Positions 42,346-54,883 are shown, counted from the stretch's first letter. The stretch: DNA of 64,000 bases from Sanderia malayensis (GCA_013076295.1 RQOL01000877.1:1-64000), one strand, 5' to 3'. Numbers and translations are program-made. Notes: generated by a model from the letters alone, not told the origin.

Positions 42346-44840
42346 CGATGGGTTTGGGCCTTTCGTCAAAACAATTTTCAAATCCTTGTGAAAACCAACC
42401 ATGGTATTGAAAGGCAAAACAAAAGTTTTAAATACGAGTACTTACAAAAAATAGAAAAAACAGGTTAAGCAGAATGTTGACAGTCCTCGTGGAACAATTT
42501 TTTCCAGAACCGTTTAAACGGTATGTGTACTGGTATGTTTCTTAAATTAAACCTGAGCACAAATTGCCAATAACCTGTGCCACAAATCCTGTCCTCAATA
42601 AAGAATAAGGTCTGCGAACAATTGACCAAATCCTTGTTCTTGCCTGTGATTGCATCTGCGAAGCAGACTAATATGCCAATGGTTATCATGCAATAGATTC
42701 ATGCAATATGATCATGCAATATATTCTCCGTCAACAGATATTTGTCTTTAAACACACAGTATGCCAGTAATTACCGTCGTTATATGTCATGGGTGCCACA
42801 GTATTTCAGAGACAGGCCAAGAAATTTGTTACCCACTGCATGGAGAAATTGGCATTGGCAAGTCGTATTTCATCCTGTGTTTTTCATGTAAATAGTCCTT
42901 AAAGTTCTGATGTATATAGAATGCAATTAAATAATAATGGAATGTCAAGCTGCGACTGCTTTAACTGGTAGCAGCACTTTTTACTTTGCAAACATATGTT
43001 TGCTACACTTGGATACATATGGAAGATATGCCAGTTACCTATTGGGACACATCATACTTCACCTTGGATCCCTATTGTGCAGTCACCAATAATAATGAGC
43101 GTGATAATGAGCATGATTCCTCTTACGAATTCAAAAACATCAGTATGCCAAGCAATTCCAATGATATTGAAGTTGAAGATGTGACCAGCTTACCGAATCC
43201 AGTACCCTGTGACATTACAGATCTCATAATACCGCCAAGCTTTGCCAAAGGAAGTACAGGAGCTTCATGTTGTGACACACTAGATCAATTGAAGAGCATG
43301 ATATTTAATATCATTAGACAAAAGTCACTTGATGAGCTGCAGAAAAAATTGCAAGTGTTGTTAAATGAAACAAAAGAATTGACAGAAGAGGAACACAACC
43401 TTGTAATAGAAAAAAACACAACAAAGTAATGTAAGCGATCAGCAGATAAATTTTGTTGAGAAGTGACAGCAGTGAAGAGAGCAAAACTAGTTGCCAAGAA
43501 ATATCATCAGCCACTGCCTTGTGAGAAACCCAAAAGAATAAATAGCAAGCGAGTTGGTTTAAAGGTTGACAATAAGCGTAGAGAACAAGATTTGTTCCTA
43601 AATGTAACAACCAGTGAAATAGGTATGTTAAAAAAGGATTAGTGTTATAATTTCCTGGTACACAGCAACAGCTATGCCTTTTGATTTCATGCCAACCTGT
43701 CTAAGAATTCAATGTCTTCCCTACAGAATTGAAAACAAAGAAAAAAATATCTGCTCAACCTTACAAGTTTTCTCCAAAAGAAACTGCAGTGCAGGTAAGC
43801 TTAATGTTAACCTGAATTTCTGGCAGTAAAGATGCATAGATTTACTAACAGATGTGGGTAATAATTCCATCTTTTCGCAACATATTAACATTGAAGAATA
43901 TTTTGACAATGACATTGATGTTGAGCTCTATGCTGTCACAGATGAAATGAGATTACCAGACATGAACCAAACTCATCCCGTAATACTGGACAGTGGCAGT
44001 GATGGAGATACGTATGGTGGATTCTGATCTTTGGATGACAATAGGGGGAATACAGCTAAAAAATGATGAAAAAGAAATACTCACATCACATGATATGTGG
44101 TAAAATGATTTGATAATAAATGCTGCTAAACACTTGTTGCATGTTCAGTTTCCCCACATTGGTGGTTTCCACGATACAATTCGTGAACGTAATTTGTCAA
44201 TGGGCATTCAAAATGGTGAATTCATCCGGATTTTAAACAAAGGTGGAAATCACTGGATCACAGTTACTAACATTGGTGTCACAAACATCTCCTCGATTCA
44301 CATTTTCGATAACCTTGGAAGCTCTAAATCTAATTTTGAAATGCAGACAATTACTGCTTCTTTGGTTCACACAAACACAGAACAAATAGTTGTCAAAATT
44401 GAAGACGTTCAGCTCCAGGAGGATAGCAATAGTTGTGGAATGTTTGCAATAGCCAATGCTGTTGCTCTTTGCTTGACAGAAGATCCAAGGGAAATCCAAT
44501 TTGACTTCAGCAACCTAATATCCCATTTATTGCATTGTCTAAACAGGCGTGAATTGACAGGATTTCCAAAACTCTGCGAAAACTCCAAGATTTTCCAAGA
44601 TTAGGCTATGGCAGCCTAATATTGGAAAATTGGCTTCCTTCTCTGTGCATTGCACCTGTCGAATGCCATTAGATCCAGATGATGTTTGGGCTTTTGAAAA
44701 GTGCTCCCTCTGCGACCTGCAAATTGCATAGGGCATGTGAAAAAATAAAAAACAATTTGTAATTACAAGAAATGGAACTGAGAGGTGGATTTGCAGTACA
44801 TGTAACAATGAATGCAATCTGCAAAATGTCAAATTTAAAA
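42346..44840 (+). pseudogene. MULE/SWIM-type transposase C-terminus with Ulp1-like protease and PHD-like tail
   Basis: Exon-like blocks follow each other. 42346-42465 (after TTGCAG) reads RWVWAFRQNNFQILVKTNHG and IERQNKSFKYEYL. 42760-42850 (after ACACAG) reads SNYRRYMSWVPQYFRDRPRN. 43020-43428 encodes LDQLKSMIFNIIRQKSLDEL. 43727-43794 (CTACAG...CAG|GTAAGC) is Lys-rich. 44030-44604 is a C48 (Ulp1/SENP) cysteine protease with GGNHWITV (His), IHIFDNLGS (Asp), QEDSNSCGMFA (Gln, Cys). 44640-44830 has CTCRMP, CSLCDLQ and RWICSTCN, a broken PHD-like zinc finger. The WAFR/NNGxERQN blocks are known to me from MULE/SWIM-like proteins in cnidarians. A stop (44101) and frame breaks show decay; the protease core is intact. 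Confidence 0.62.
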
Positions 44841-45427
44841 TTACTGACTACAGTTCAATGCACTCTGTTGTTAGCTTCAGTGGTAAACATCCATAGATTA
44901 TAGACTCATTTTCTGTTGACAATTGATTGGCTCTTTTATTTTAATTCTTTGCACTTTTGTTCTTAATAGACCATAGTTTTAGTTACTGGAGACATTTTGT
45001 TAATTGTTTGCAACAGTAATAGTTAACCGACCCGACTATTCTTTCTACTAATGCTTTAAATTCTTTGGCCTAATATCTCTTACCGGTTAACATCGTTGGT
45101 GTTGGTGATGAAGTATGGTGTAAACATTCAACAAAACATTAAAATAATAACTGTCTCCAGCAGCTCGATACACATTCATGTGGCTCTCAATGAAATTACA
45201 ACTAGTTTGACTTAGACCAAAGTCAAATTAACCAAGACCAAAGTCAATTCCTTCGAATATTCTGATCACACTTCACATTCTCAAAAGTGTCAGCCATTGC
45301 GCAAAGGAATCTCGCGAAACTGTCTTTTCTCGATGCTCTTCCGATTCCCAATGACTTATCATAATCGTTAATCTACGATATTTCCCACCGACACCGATTA
45401 CTACAAGAGTCGCGGCACTGCGCAGGA
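44841..45427. other. Non-coding
   Basis: AT-rich. Contains GACCAAAGTCAAATTAACCAAGACCAAAGTCAA (45217-45247), a short direct repeat. Nothing else recognised. Confidence 0.4.
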
Positions 45428-45432
45428 GGCTC

Positions 45433-47006
45433 CAGTGGGGGATCCAGAGGGGTGCAGAGGTTGCTTGAGCACCCCTCAAATTTTTAAGAAAAAACTTAAA
45501 ATACGTAAAATACTATAAGCATCTGGAGTATGATTGGGATTATTGTAAAATCTCTTTTTGAGTTGCTCAGATTGCGATTCTGTCTTGACAAATTTTCCTT
45601 TATGTTTTATGCCAATTCCAGCTAATTTGGTCCGCATATTAGCCCGGTGTTTGTTATGAGGAAAAATAGGTTGCTGGCCAATCATTCTTGTGAAGGAAAT
45701 GCTCAAATTGAGCGGGAGCAGCTCTTTTTGTCAAAAATAGTTCGCAGACCAACCAAATCATCGTATAAGGCTTGCTCAAATGATCAAGGTCTCGTGAACA
45801 GTGGCAGAGTACTGACCAGGAGTTGCTCAAGCAACTTTCATTCTATTCATGCAAAATAGCTATTGCACTTTTGTTGCAAATTTTATGCAATTTGAAGCAA
45901 GCATGTCTGCGCTTTGTTTCAGATTTGTTTTAAAAACCAAGACAAGGAATCTTGTAATGTGAAAATCAAAAAGGCAAAGAATCAGCTTGCTTTTGGGTTT
46001 GCCTAGGCCCGACGAAGCAGCAAGGTTGCAGTTTCCAACTTGTTTTTTTTGGCTAAATGGCTAACAAAATTGAATTGACCACCTCTTAACATCCTAAGTG
46101 AGTTCAGCATTTCAGATTTACACACATTAAATTATATATGTGTGCTCTAAAACCAAACAGATCTTGTCTTTTTAATGCTGCCTCATCCATTTCATTGATT
46201 GGGAAAAATTTGTCTGTTATGTCTGACATGTATGGAGCTATTATTTCATGCCAGGTTAGTATGCTGATCATCCTCTTCTTTATGGCCAGATATTCAAGTT
46301 GTTGATGAGAATACAATTTTGCCTACAACACGAGCTATTTTTACACATTTTTGCCGCATTTGGAAAAAAGGTATGAAATTCGACAAAATTTTCTAGCGAG
46401 AACACACATTTCTATGTAAATCGCCAAAATACTTCTGCGCAGCTTTTCTCTTCAGTTTGCAGCATCCACAATCGCTTCACTTGCAATTTTGTTTTGCTCA
46501 ATTTTGACATTTTCTCTGATTTCAAATTTGTGAAGTCAGCAGAAAGTATTTTCTTGTTTTTTGTAATGGAATTCGAGAATAATAGAATTCGATATTTCAG
46601 GAGGCAGATCTGCTATTATTGTGTTCTGTGGATTGCAATGTTGCATGTCCATAGAGAAATTGAACTAAACCACAAACTATTATTGACTGATTTACTAACA
46701 AGCACCCAAGAAGAATGAAACCTCTTCATATTTTAGTCACAGAACATTCTGAGTAAACCCTGAGTCATCAATTTATTATCATATAAACTTGTTTGTTTGC
46801 TTTCCAGGAGTTTGTTTTGCTAGATAATATTTTTGAAAATTTTTTACAATCTTAATGACTTTATTTTCATATTGATTTTACAATAAAACGAAACATTTTA
46901 ATCATCCTTCATTAGCGAGTTTCTATAAAAATGGGAGTTGTTCACAAAAATTACGCCCCAAAAATATTTTGAGCACCCCTCAATTTTTTTTCTGGATCTG
47001 CCCCTG
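45433..47006 (+). mobile_element. hAT-like non-autonomous DNA transposon with 5-bp target duplication
   Basis: The left end CAGTGGGGGATCCAGAGGGG and right end TCTGGATCTGCCCCTG are inverted repeats, with TTGAGCACCCCTCAAATTTTT / GAGCACCCCTCAATTTTTTT as subterminal repeats at both ends. GGCTC occurs immediately outside both ends (45428-45432 and 47007-47011). CAG-ends with GATCCAG fit hAT elements, and the 5-bp duplication fits the group called hAT5. The 1574-bp body has no transposase. Its part 46321-46629 is repeated in inverted orientation at 49343-49656. Confidence 0.75.
46321..46629 (+). repeat. Left member of an inverted repeat pair (309 bp)
   Basis: GCCTACAACACGAGCT...GATCTGCTATTATTGTGTTCTGT matches the reverse complement of 49343-49656 with scattered differences. 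It lies within the hAT-like element, so the partner may be all that is left of a second copy. Confidence 0.85.
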
Positions 47007-47029
47007 GGCTCGCATCACTTCATTGCAGT

Positions 47030-47960
47030 GGGTGGGATTTTGTGGTCACCTTATTAAAAATGATCTATGGAACCAAGGACCCGTGTGGCTTTGTGAGAGA
47101 TCAAAATGGCTTTCAGATATAATCCTTGAACCATCAGCTGAAGCCATGTCTGAAACTAAGCCGATCAAAAGGATTTTGCCCATTGCTGTAGCAAAAGAAC
47201 ATGCATTGGACAAAATTCTGAATAAGCATTCATTACTGAAGGCTGTAAATTAGGAGCGTGGTTGTGGCGTTTTGCACACAACAGCCAAAATCAGTCATTT
47301 AATTGAAAGAATGGTCTTCTGCGTGCTGGCGAAGTGCAAGATCAAAGCTAAGGTGGATAAAACAAAGCAAGCAAGTAGCCAAATAGCAGTCAAATTTCCA
47401 AGATGGGAAACTTCAACTGAATTTGCAAGAAAGCAGCCAAAGAGTACTCGAATGCAGAGGTAGAACTGTTGGAAAATATCCAATATACTTAGCTCCACTC
47501 ACTGCATACTTGGCGCAATCTGCTCACTTTTCTACACTGCATGGAGGTGTAGGTCTCACTATGGCCAAGGTACAGGAGACGCCCTGCTTTGCTCACTTTC
47601 GAAGCGTGGTCAAGACGTTGAGTAGTAATTGTTTTGGATGCAAGAGTTTCAAGCAAAGTCATATCAAGCAACACCACCAGGCGATCTTCCCTCAAGAAAG
47701 AACAGAAGGATGAAGATCATTCCAACCAATTGAAGTCCACTTTGCTGGACCCATGTATTGTTTCTCAAAACCCAAGAGTGAGAGTAAAGCATACTTGGCC
47801 CTGTATGCATGCAGTTTTACCAGAGCTGTTCACCTTCATCTTTAGAAGTCATTGGAAACATCAGAATTCATTGCAAGAGCCTGAAGTTATGTATTCGGAT
47901 AATGGGTCTATATACAAGGCCACCGTGAGATGGCTTACAAGATTCGCCATGATGAATGGA
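47030..47960 (+). pseudogene. BEL/Pao integrase remnant
   Basis: Fragments in several plus frames: DLWNQGPVWL and SKWLSDIILEPS (linker before the integrase), ECRGRTVGKYPIYL, STLHGGVGLTMAKVQE with NCFGCKSFK (HHCC zinc part), AYLALYACSFTRAVHLHL-type sequence near 47800, and PEVMYSDNGSIYKATVRWL (second catalytic Asp). It is a different, more decayed lineage than the element at 25793. No LTRs recognised. Confidence 0.75.
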
Positions 47961-50924
47961 TGACCACCGCTAGTAATTCTGGAAATCAAGTGGAAATTCA
48001 ACCTGAGTTGCGGGCCCACGGCAGGGGGGGGGCAATTTGAACACCTCATTGTCTTTGTTGGAGAGAGCTATCTACAATACATTCAATACAATACTTCCTA
48101 CAGTGCTCGCGGCGTTGCTAAGGCATCACAATGCACAATTTTTGCTCATGTGACTGACAAAAACTAGAACAATAAGCTAGAACAATAGGCTTCCAGACCA
48201 GATTATTTCTATTGACTATGATTTGAAAGAGAAAAAATTTGAAAATTTAAAGCTAAATGTGATTGAGAATTTGGCGCAAAGGTGAAAGACTGAAAACAAT
48301 CGTTGGCAATTTTTTTGTGAATTACGTCTTCATCACGACGCCAACTTATTAGGATGAGGGAATTAAAATACTATCCAGTAGATTTTCATAGACAGGGGAC
48401 AATCACGCCTGTTTGTGATCATAATAAAGTTCATGATGGCTTGAGAATTGGCGAGGCAACAGAGTTCGATTGATTGTGCTGGAAAGGAGAACACTTCATT
48501 CAAAAGATGGCAGTGATGAAATGTAAGAGAGTTGAAGAGACATTCATGCATTTTCAAACAAACAAAAATGTGCATGTTATTTTTATCAGAATATCATTCA
48601 AGAACAACCTTGCAGTAATTCACAGGAGAAGAGAAGATCTCTGTTACTGACATTTTGGCAACACTGTTAGTGGTGGCCATAATAGGATTAGTTTTGGTCG
48701 ACTTTGTGATATATAGTCTGCTTCATGAATTTTCCAACACTTAAGGTTTGAACAAATTACAAGGAATAAGGTGATTACTGAAATTTTATTGAATCTGATG
48801 ATACAGCATGCTCATAGGCGTTTTAATGTGATGAAATCGTTTCCTTTAAAACAAGAATACACAGAGAATCAAGAATCAGGAAAATCAACTTCCAGCTAGT
48901 TGAAGTGAATGCTCGAGTTGAAAATATTTTATCTTGGCAAAAGAAAATAAATTAGGCTTGGTTTATCAGTTCTAAGGCTTCATTGGCAGAAAAAAACAAT
49001 GAAATAAAACATTGACAAAGTCGGATTAATAATTAGTCGCAATATATTTTGCAATGATAAGTGACATGGATTTATTGAGAAGTTTATCATTGGAAAAAAG
49101 ATATTACCGCACAAGTTTAAGCCATTTTAAACTGTAGTGATGCAAGTGTTGATGATTTTGAAATTACTTTCTCATCACGATGCCAACTTATTAGGATGAG
49201 GTAATGAAATACTAAAGAAAAATTTCGAAACAAGTCAAGTTGCTCGATAAAACTTTTCTTAACGCAAAAATTTTAATGCTTTTGAAATATAGACGTATTG
49301 TAGGATTAAAAGCACCATTGCTTTTGTTTGGAATGTTATTTGACAGAACACAATAATAGCAGATCTGCCTCTTGAAATATCGAATTCTATTATTCTTGAA
49401 TTCCATTACAAAAAAACAATAAAATACTTATGTTCTGCTGACTTCACAAAATTGAAATCAGAGAAAATGTCAAAATTGAGCAAAACAAAACTGCAAGTGA
49501 AGCAATTGCGGCTGCAGCAAACTGAAGAGAAAACCTGCACAGAAGTATTTTGGCGATTTATATAGAAATGTGTGTTCTCGCTAGAAAATTTTGTCAAATT
49601 TCATACCTTTTTTCCAAATGCGGCAAAAATGCGTAAAAAAAGCTCGTGTTGTAGGCCAAATTATGAAATATTGGCTCCCTGTAACAAAATTTCAGGAATA
49701 GGAATAGTTTTGGTCGTAGCATGCAAATGCAAATCGACCAGGGAAAGCAGAAAACTGGCGTTTAAAAAGAAGCTTTACAACGTTTATAAATCAGATTGAA
49801 AGGATGCAAATTGGAAACGAACTTGACAATCGAAGAAAACATTTTGTTAAAATTTCCTACATATTGCTGGATCAGAGTGGCAATAAAATAATCATATCCG
49901 ATATTACCATACGTAGGAAGCATACTTGCGCTGAGAAGCAGGAAACATATCTCACTAGTATTTTTCAGAGCATGTTACATGAAATGGATACTGGCGAGCC
50001 ACCTTGGAAGTAGTTTACATGTTCAAGATAAAGACTAAGCTATGCAACTGACAAATCAAAATGTCCTGATGAAACATGGTTCCACTATGTTGGTCGGTAG
50101 AATTCAAACCAGTATTTAAACAAAATGAGAACAAAAGGTTGCCCAAATTATTTTATACCAGAAAATTTGATGCAGTCGACATATAAAAACACAACACACA
50201 AACGACACACGAGGGGTACAATCTATAAGTCATCAACATAAGGTTTGACTTTATAGTATGTATAAAGCTGATGCTGATCTTTTTGAATTGCAAAATGAAA
50301 CCAACGTGTAAATGCAAAAGTTGGACATCAGAGATTTCGCAGTAAACCGGAAAAGACTTGAAAAGAAAATTGACAACATAGGAATTTGTCCAGAAAATGA
50401 TCCAAGACAGGATAGTGCTAAGGCAGAAAGGGAAATAGTTTATCACAAGGCCAAGATCAACCCTCATTTTGTGACAACAAGAAAATCATTAGGCAGAAGG
50501 AAGTGGAGGGAGAAGAGGTATAAAATATGCCTGAATTTGACACTTTACCGACCAACCTCTTTTCTTGTATTGAAGCCAAGGCTCCTGGCGGAGGTTTAGG
50601 AAACTGCTTGCTAAAGAGGGCTTGATGGGCCATGGTGCAATTGCAACATTCCATCAAAACGTTATTACTTCTTTTTTGCATTGATTATTTGTTGGTTATT
50701 TATTTATTTGTCGCTACATACTTCATACTGTATTAGTTATGTTGTCTAGTCAGGAAGTCCCGGAGCAAGGTGTTACTGAGCAGGATAGAGAACTTGAACA
50801 TTATAGCGAAGAGATGGTCGCTGAGAAGATAAATTATGTTTATGAAAAAAGAATATATACATTATAAAAAATTACACATTAATAGATGAAAAAAATGAAT
50901 AATTAAAAAAATTTAAAAAAGCTT
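47961..50924. other. Mostly non-coding; diverged repeats
   Basis: A G run lies at 48024-48032. A 45-bp direct repeat, CATCACGANGCCAACTTATTAGGATGAGG, occurs at 48331 and 49176. The inverted partner of 46321-46629 lies at 49343-49656. Short open frames (49572-50599) show no domain. AT-rich sequence at 50840-50920 leads to a Helitron fragment. Confidence 0.5.
49343..49656 (-). repeat. Right member of the inverted repeat pair
   Basis: Reverse complement of 46321-46629 over about 310 bp. The pair encloses 2.7 kb that includes the Pao integrase relic. Confidence 0.85.
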
Positions 50925-51240
50925 AAAGTGGTTGGCGCACTTCGTGTCCTGCATTCGCTTCGCTCATGCCTCTTTCAACCCCACGTACAATGGGTTAGCT
51001 CGCTGCGCTCGCCTGTCTATATCTTACCAAGAAACATTAGCTGATAGAGCGAACTTCGTGCGCTGCATTCGCTTACGCTCATGCCTCTGCCTACTCCTCT
51101 TGCAACAGTTTGGCTCGCTGCGTTCGCCTGATAACCCCTTATCATAATTTGTTGATTAAAACTTTGGGATTGTTTACATTAGGCCTCTGCATCGCAAGCA
51201 TGCAGAAGCAGCAATGGCTATCGCCTAGATATATCGCCTA
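50925..51240 (-). mobile_element. Helitron fragment, copy 4 (minisatellite part)
   Basis: Read on the minus strand, it has the pre-array segment (CGCTTAGGC-like, ATGTAAACAA, GGGGTTATCAGGCGAGC) followed by two array units and AAGCTT. Neither terminus is present. Confidence 0.75.
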
Positions 51241-51428
51241 TATTTTAGACATATCAGGAATGAAATGTTCCTGAATTTGGTACTTTTTTAACCAAGAGAA
51301 CAATACCAATACAAAACCTTTGTGCGTGAAGAGGGGGCTGAACATTATTGGTTACCGTTCTTAGGCCACCACTCTGCACTGTAACAATTCGTCCGTGCTG
51401 TATTTACAGTTTCAATTTCAACTTTCAA

Positions 51429-52054
51429 TCTTAATATATATATTCTGTGATGTCACGTGATGACCCACTTTCCCTGTCAAAAACAATAGACTAATAGGTC
51501 GAAACAATAGGTCGAGTGCCCAAAAACAATGGGTCGAAATGGCAAACCGTGTAATCACAAAGGCTTTTTTCCATTTGTTTTGTTTTTTGAGCGAGATAGT
51601 TTTAGTTTTTGTAGTAGGCAACCGCCATTGTTGCTTCGGCATGCTTGCGACGCCTAGGCCTAATGTAAACAAGGCCAAAATTTTAATAAACAAATTTTGA
51701 TAAGGGGTTATCAGGCGAGTAGAGCGAGCCAATCTGTTGTAAGAGGAGTATGCAGAGGCATAAGCGTAAGCGAATGCAGCGCACGAAGTGCACCCTATCA
51801 GTCAATGTTTCTTGAAAGTAGATAGACAGGCGAGCTAGCCCATCGTAAGTGGGGTTTGAAAGGGCATGAGCATAAGCGAATGCAGCGCAAGAAGTGCGCC
51901 AACCATAGGCAAGCGCAGCGAGCTAATCAATTGCATGTGGGGTTCAAAGGGGCATGAGCGTAAACGAATGCAATGCACAAAGTGCGCCAACCACATTAAG
52001 CTTTTTCACTTGGCCCCCTCTGGGAAGCGAGCGTACGCGAGCGCCCCTGGCTAG
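51429..52054 (+). mobile_element. Non-autonomous Helitron, copy 5 (626 bp, both ends present)
   Basis: Starts TCTTAATATATATATTC after A (51428) and ends GGCTAG (52054) before T. The internal single-copy part is deleted between about 51570 and 51580 relative to copy 1; three array units remain (51715-52000). A compact copy useful for defining the family ends. The next Helitron begins at the very next base. Confidence 0.82.
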
Positions 52055-53082
52055 TCTAATATTACTATTCAGCGATGTCACGTGATGATGCACTTTCCTC
52101 ACCAAAAACAATAGATGCTACCCAAAACAATAGGTCGAGCGCAAAAAAACAATGGGCCGAAACGGCGAACCGTGGAATCACAAAGGCATTTTTGTATGTG
52201 GATATATGGCGATGTTTTTCAGACTGAATGTTTAGTTTCCTAATTTAACCAGGGTAATGGGTCTTTTTTCGATTTTCTCCGAAATTATTGAATTATTCCA
52301 TTAATTATCCTTCTAACTGTGCTATCACAAAAAAACGACGGTTTACCCTGGCAAAACTTCCAAATTTGTGTTGCAAACTCCATTTTTGAGAAGGTATTCG
52401 CTGTTCATGTGACCTGTTTTGCCTTTTGCTGTAATTTGATTCGGTCTTTCGCGACTTCACGTGAACAGTCACGCAATTTTCGTTATCATTCAAATTTGCC
52501 CTTGGGTTGAACAGCAGGTACTTTTGGAGAAGATGCGTGTTTTTGTTTCACACACAAAGGATAAGTGGATGCCTTTCAAAGTGTTTTACGACTTGAATTA
52601 TTTTTGTAAAGACTTGCTAATTCTTTGAGAGATCTCTGGAAAATTGCAGGAGACAATTGAGAGCACAGGTGACAGCTTTTTCTGTTTTTTTGAGTGGGTT
52701 AGTTGAACCGTGTAACCACAAAGGCTTTTTTGTATGTGGATATATGGCAATGAAATTCACACTGAATGTTTACTTGAATAATTTAACCAGGTTAATGGAT
52801 TTTTTTTTCGATTTTCTTCTGAAATTTTGAATTATTCCACTAATTATTCTGCAAATTGTGCTATCACGAAAAAACTACGGTGGTTTACGCTGGCGAAACT
52901 TCCAAATTCGCGTCCCGAACTCCATTTTCGAAAAGAATATTCGCTGTTCATGTGACCCGTTTTGCCTTTTGCTTTAATTTGATTGGCTCTTTCACGACTC
53001 CACGTGAACAGTCACAAGTATTTCGTTATCATGCGAATTTGCCATCGGGTTGAACAACAGGTACTTTTGGAGAAGAGGCGTG

Positions 53083-53345
53083 TATGGTGGCCCATCGTTA
53101 TCACAGTAATGTTCTTCTGTAGAAAGTTATATCCGAAAAAAATATGTAATTTTTTTTCAAAATAAGCTTTTTTTAAATTTTTTATTGGGAAATAAAATAA
53201 ATAAATAAATCTTTTTTTAATTTTTGAAAAAATTAAATATTTTTTTAATTTTTAAAATCATTTTTAAAAAAATAATTTTTTTTGCATGTGGCCCATCGTC
53301 CCATCGTTATCATTATCAAAATAGAAACGAGGCCAAACCTCCGTT
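53083..53345 (+). repeat. Left terminal and subterminal inverted repeat of transposon A
   Basis: The outer ~50 bp and an inner block (53286-53345) are repeated inverted at the right end; A/T-rich spacer lies between. The inner block contains GTGGCCCATCG again, a direct repeat of the terminus, probably a transposase-binding site array. It also precedes the transposase start by about 90 bp and may hold its promoter. Confidence 0.85.
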
Positions 53346-53436
53346 GCGCAACCGGCCTAAATTTGTAACAATTTGTATATTTTGACTGATTTGATCCATT
53401 GACATAAGTTGAGTTCAGTGTCCACCACTTTATATC

Positions 53437-54627
53437 ATGGAATGGAAGGACGACAAGGGGCTGTGTGAAGATCTCAATAAATACGTCCGTCGAAATTTAA
53501 AGAGATCCGAGATTTTGGATTTTGTCATGCGGGATTATAGCTGCTATAAATGGAGCCTTCCTACATTGGACAGACGTCTCCGACATTTTGACATTAGATA
53601 TATTGACTTAGCGACTTCCATTGACGAAGTGAAAGCAGCAGTGCAAGAAGAACTGACTGGACCAGGAAGACTGCTTGGCTACAGGGCTATGAATCAGAAA
53701 CTCAGAGAAGAGCATAATATCAAGGTTCCCAGACATTTAGTTCAACATGTTGTAGCAGATCTCGATCCTAATTCAGTAGAAGCTCGCAGTCTTAAAAAAG
53801 GGAAGAAGAGAGGTACACAACCATTCACATCAAAAGGTCCACTTTGGGTTGTCTCAGTAGATGGCCATGACAAACTCTGTGGCTTTCAAAATTGGACATT
53901 CCCTCTGGGTGTTTATGGGTTTATTGATACATTTTCCCGCAAAGTCCTTTCCTTGTCAGTGGTATACTCAAATTCAGATCCACTTGTCATAGGGAAATTG
54001 TATTTTGACCTGTTGCATGCAACACAGATGTTACCAAGGTTTCTGCGTATGGACAAGGGGACAGAGACAGGCACAATGGCAACAATGCATAGTTACTTGA
54101 TGTCAAAAGAGGACATATTTGATGATCCCACAGATGCTATAGCATATGGCCCATCTACCACTAATAAAATAGAAAGGTGGTGGAAAGATCTCCATGAACG
54201 CCTTGAGAAGTTCTTCAAGATTCAGTTGAAAGAATTATTGGATAACAGGGACTATAACCCACATGATGCTAGAGACAGGCAAATCCTTGCATACTTATAT
54301 ATACCTATTATACAGAGAGAATGCAATATCTTTGTGAATATGTGGAACAACCACAGAATTAGGGCACAAAGGAACTTACAACTTCCATCAGCCATTCCCA
54401 ACCACATGTTTTCCTTTCCTGAGAAATATGGGGTAGAGAACATGGGAATCAACACAACTTCTGAACAACTCAGAGAAGTGGCAGAGCTATCTGAAGTGTT
54501 GAATTCACCCACTGAGTTCATGGATGAAGACTTGAAAGTTTTGTGTGAAAGAAGGATTGCAGACCCCACAAAAATTGAAAGCAAGGATGCCAAAAACTGT
54601 TTTTTATTTTTGAAACACAACTTGTAA
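53437..54627 (+). CDS. DDE (DD39E) transposase of the IS3EU-like transposon A
   Basis: Intact 396-residue frame from ATG 53437. Residues 1-110 are a helical DNA-binding region (MEWKDDKGLCEDLNKYV; MNQKLREEHNIKVPRHLV resembles a helix-turn-helix of IS3/integrase type). The integrase-like core has WVVSVDGHDKL (D142), FLRMDKGTETG (D206) and TTNKIERWWKDLH (E246); I count 39 residues between D206 and E246. The distal ERWW...NIFVNMWNNHRIR and PNHMFSFPEKYG blocks follow, then an acidic tail. The enzyme should cut and join the TATGG ends. It shares segments with the broken copy B at 32676-42027, but unlike that copy it needs no introns. No damage is visible, so this element could be active or recently so. 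Confidence 0.85.
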   Translation: MEWKDDKGLCEDLNKYVRRNLKRSEILDFVMRDYSCYKWSLPTLDRRLRHFDIRYIDLATSIDEVKAAVQEELTGPGRLLGYRAMNQKLREEHNIKVPRHLVQHVVADLDPNSVEARSLKKGKKRGTQPFTSKGPLWVVSVDGHDKLCGFQNWTFPLGVYGFIDTFSRKVLSLSVVYSNSDPLVIGKLYFDLLHATQMLPRFLRMDKGTETGTMATMHSYLMSKEDIFDDPTDAIAYGPSTTNKIERWWKDLHERLEKFFKIQLKELLDNRDYNPHDARDRQILAYLYIPIIQRECNIFVNMWNNHRIRAQRNLQLPSAIPNHMFSFPEKYGVENMGINTTSEQLREVAELSEVLNSPTEFMDEDLKVLCERRIADPTKIESKDAKNCFLFLKHNL

Positions 54628-54883
54628 GAATGATTGCCAAGAATAATGCTGTGAAAGATAAGATTTGTCAACCTAGTGAGATCTAGTCAACCTAAGTTAA
54701 AATTACTCTTGTAACATTTAAAAATTTTAACACAACCAAATGAAACAAAACTGAACAAAACTGTCCTCATAAGTTATTTATTCATTTCCTAAAAAATCGA
54801 AATTAAGACATTAAAAAGCAAGGAGCCCATTTATTTGGCACACGAGTAGCATTTCTGAGTCAATGTTTATAACTGTTCTTATA

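Noticed and set aside
48300..49205. Direct repeat CATCACGANGCCAACTTATTAGGATGAGG as an LTR pair
   Set aside because: Only about 45 bp is shared, with no TG...CA ends and no retroelement coding sequence between.
51418..51732. Short ORFs in Helitron copies (also 52305-52510, 52856-53053, 356-610)
   Set aside because: They recur in all copies of the family with frameshifts and stops between copies, so no conserved protein is implied.
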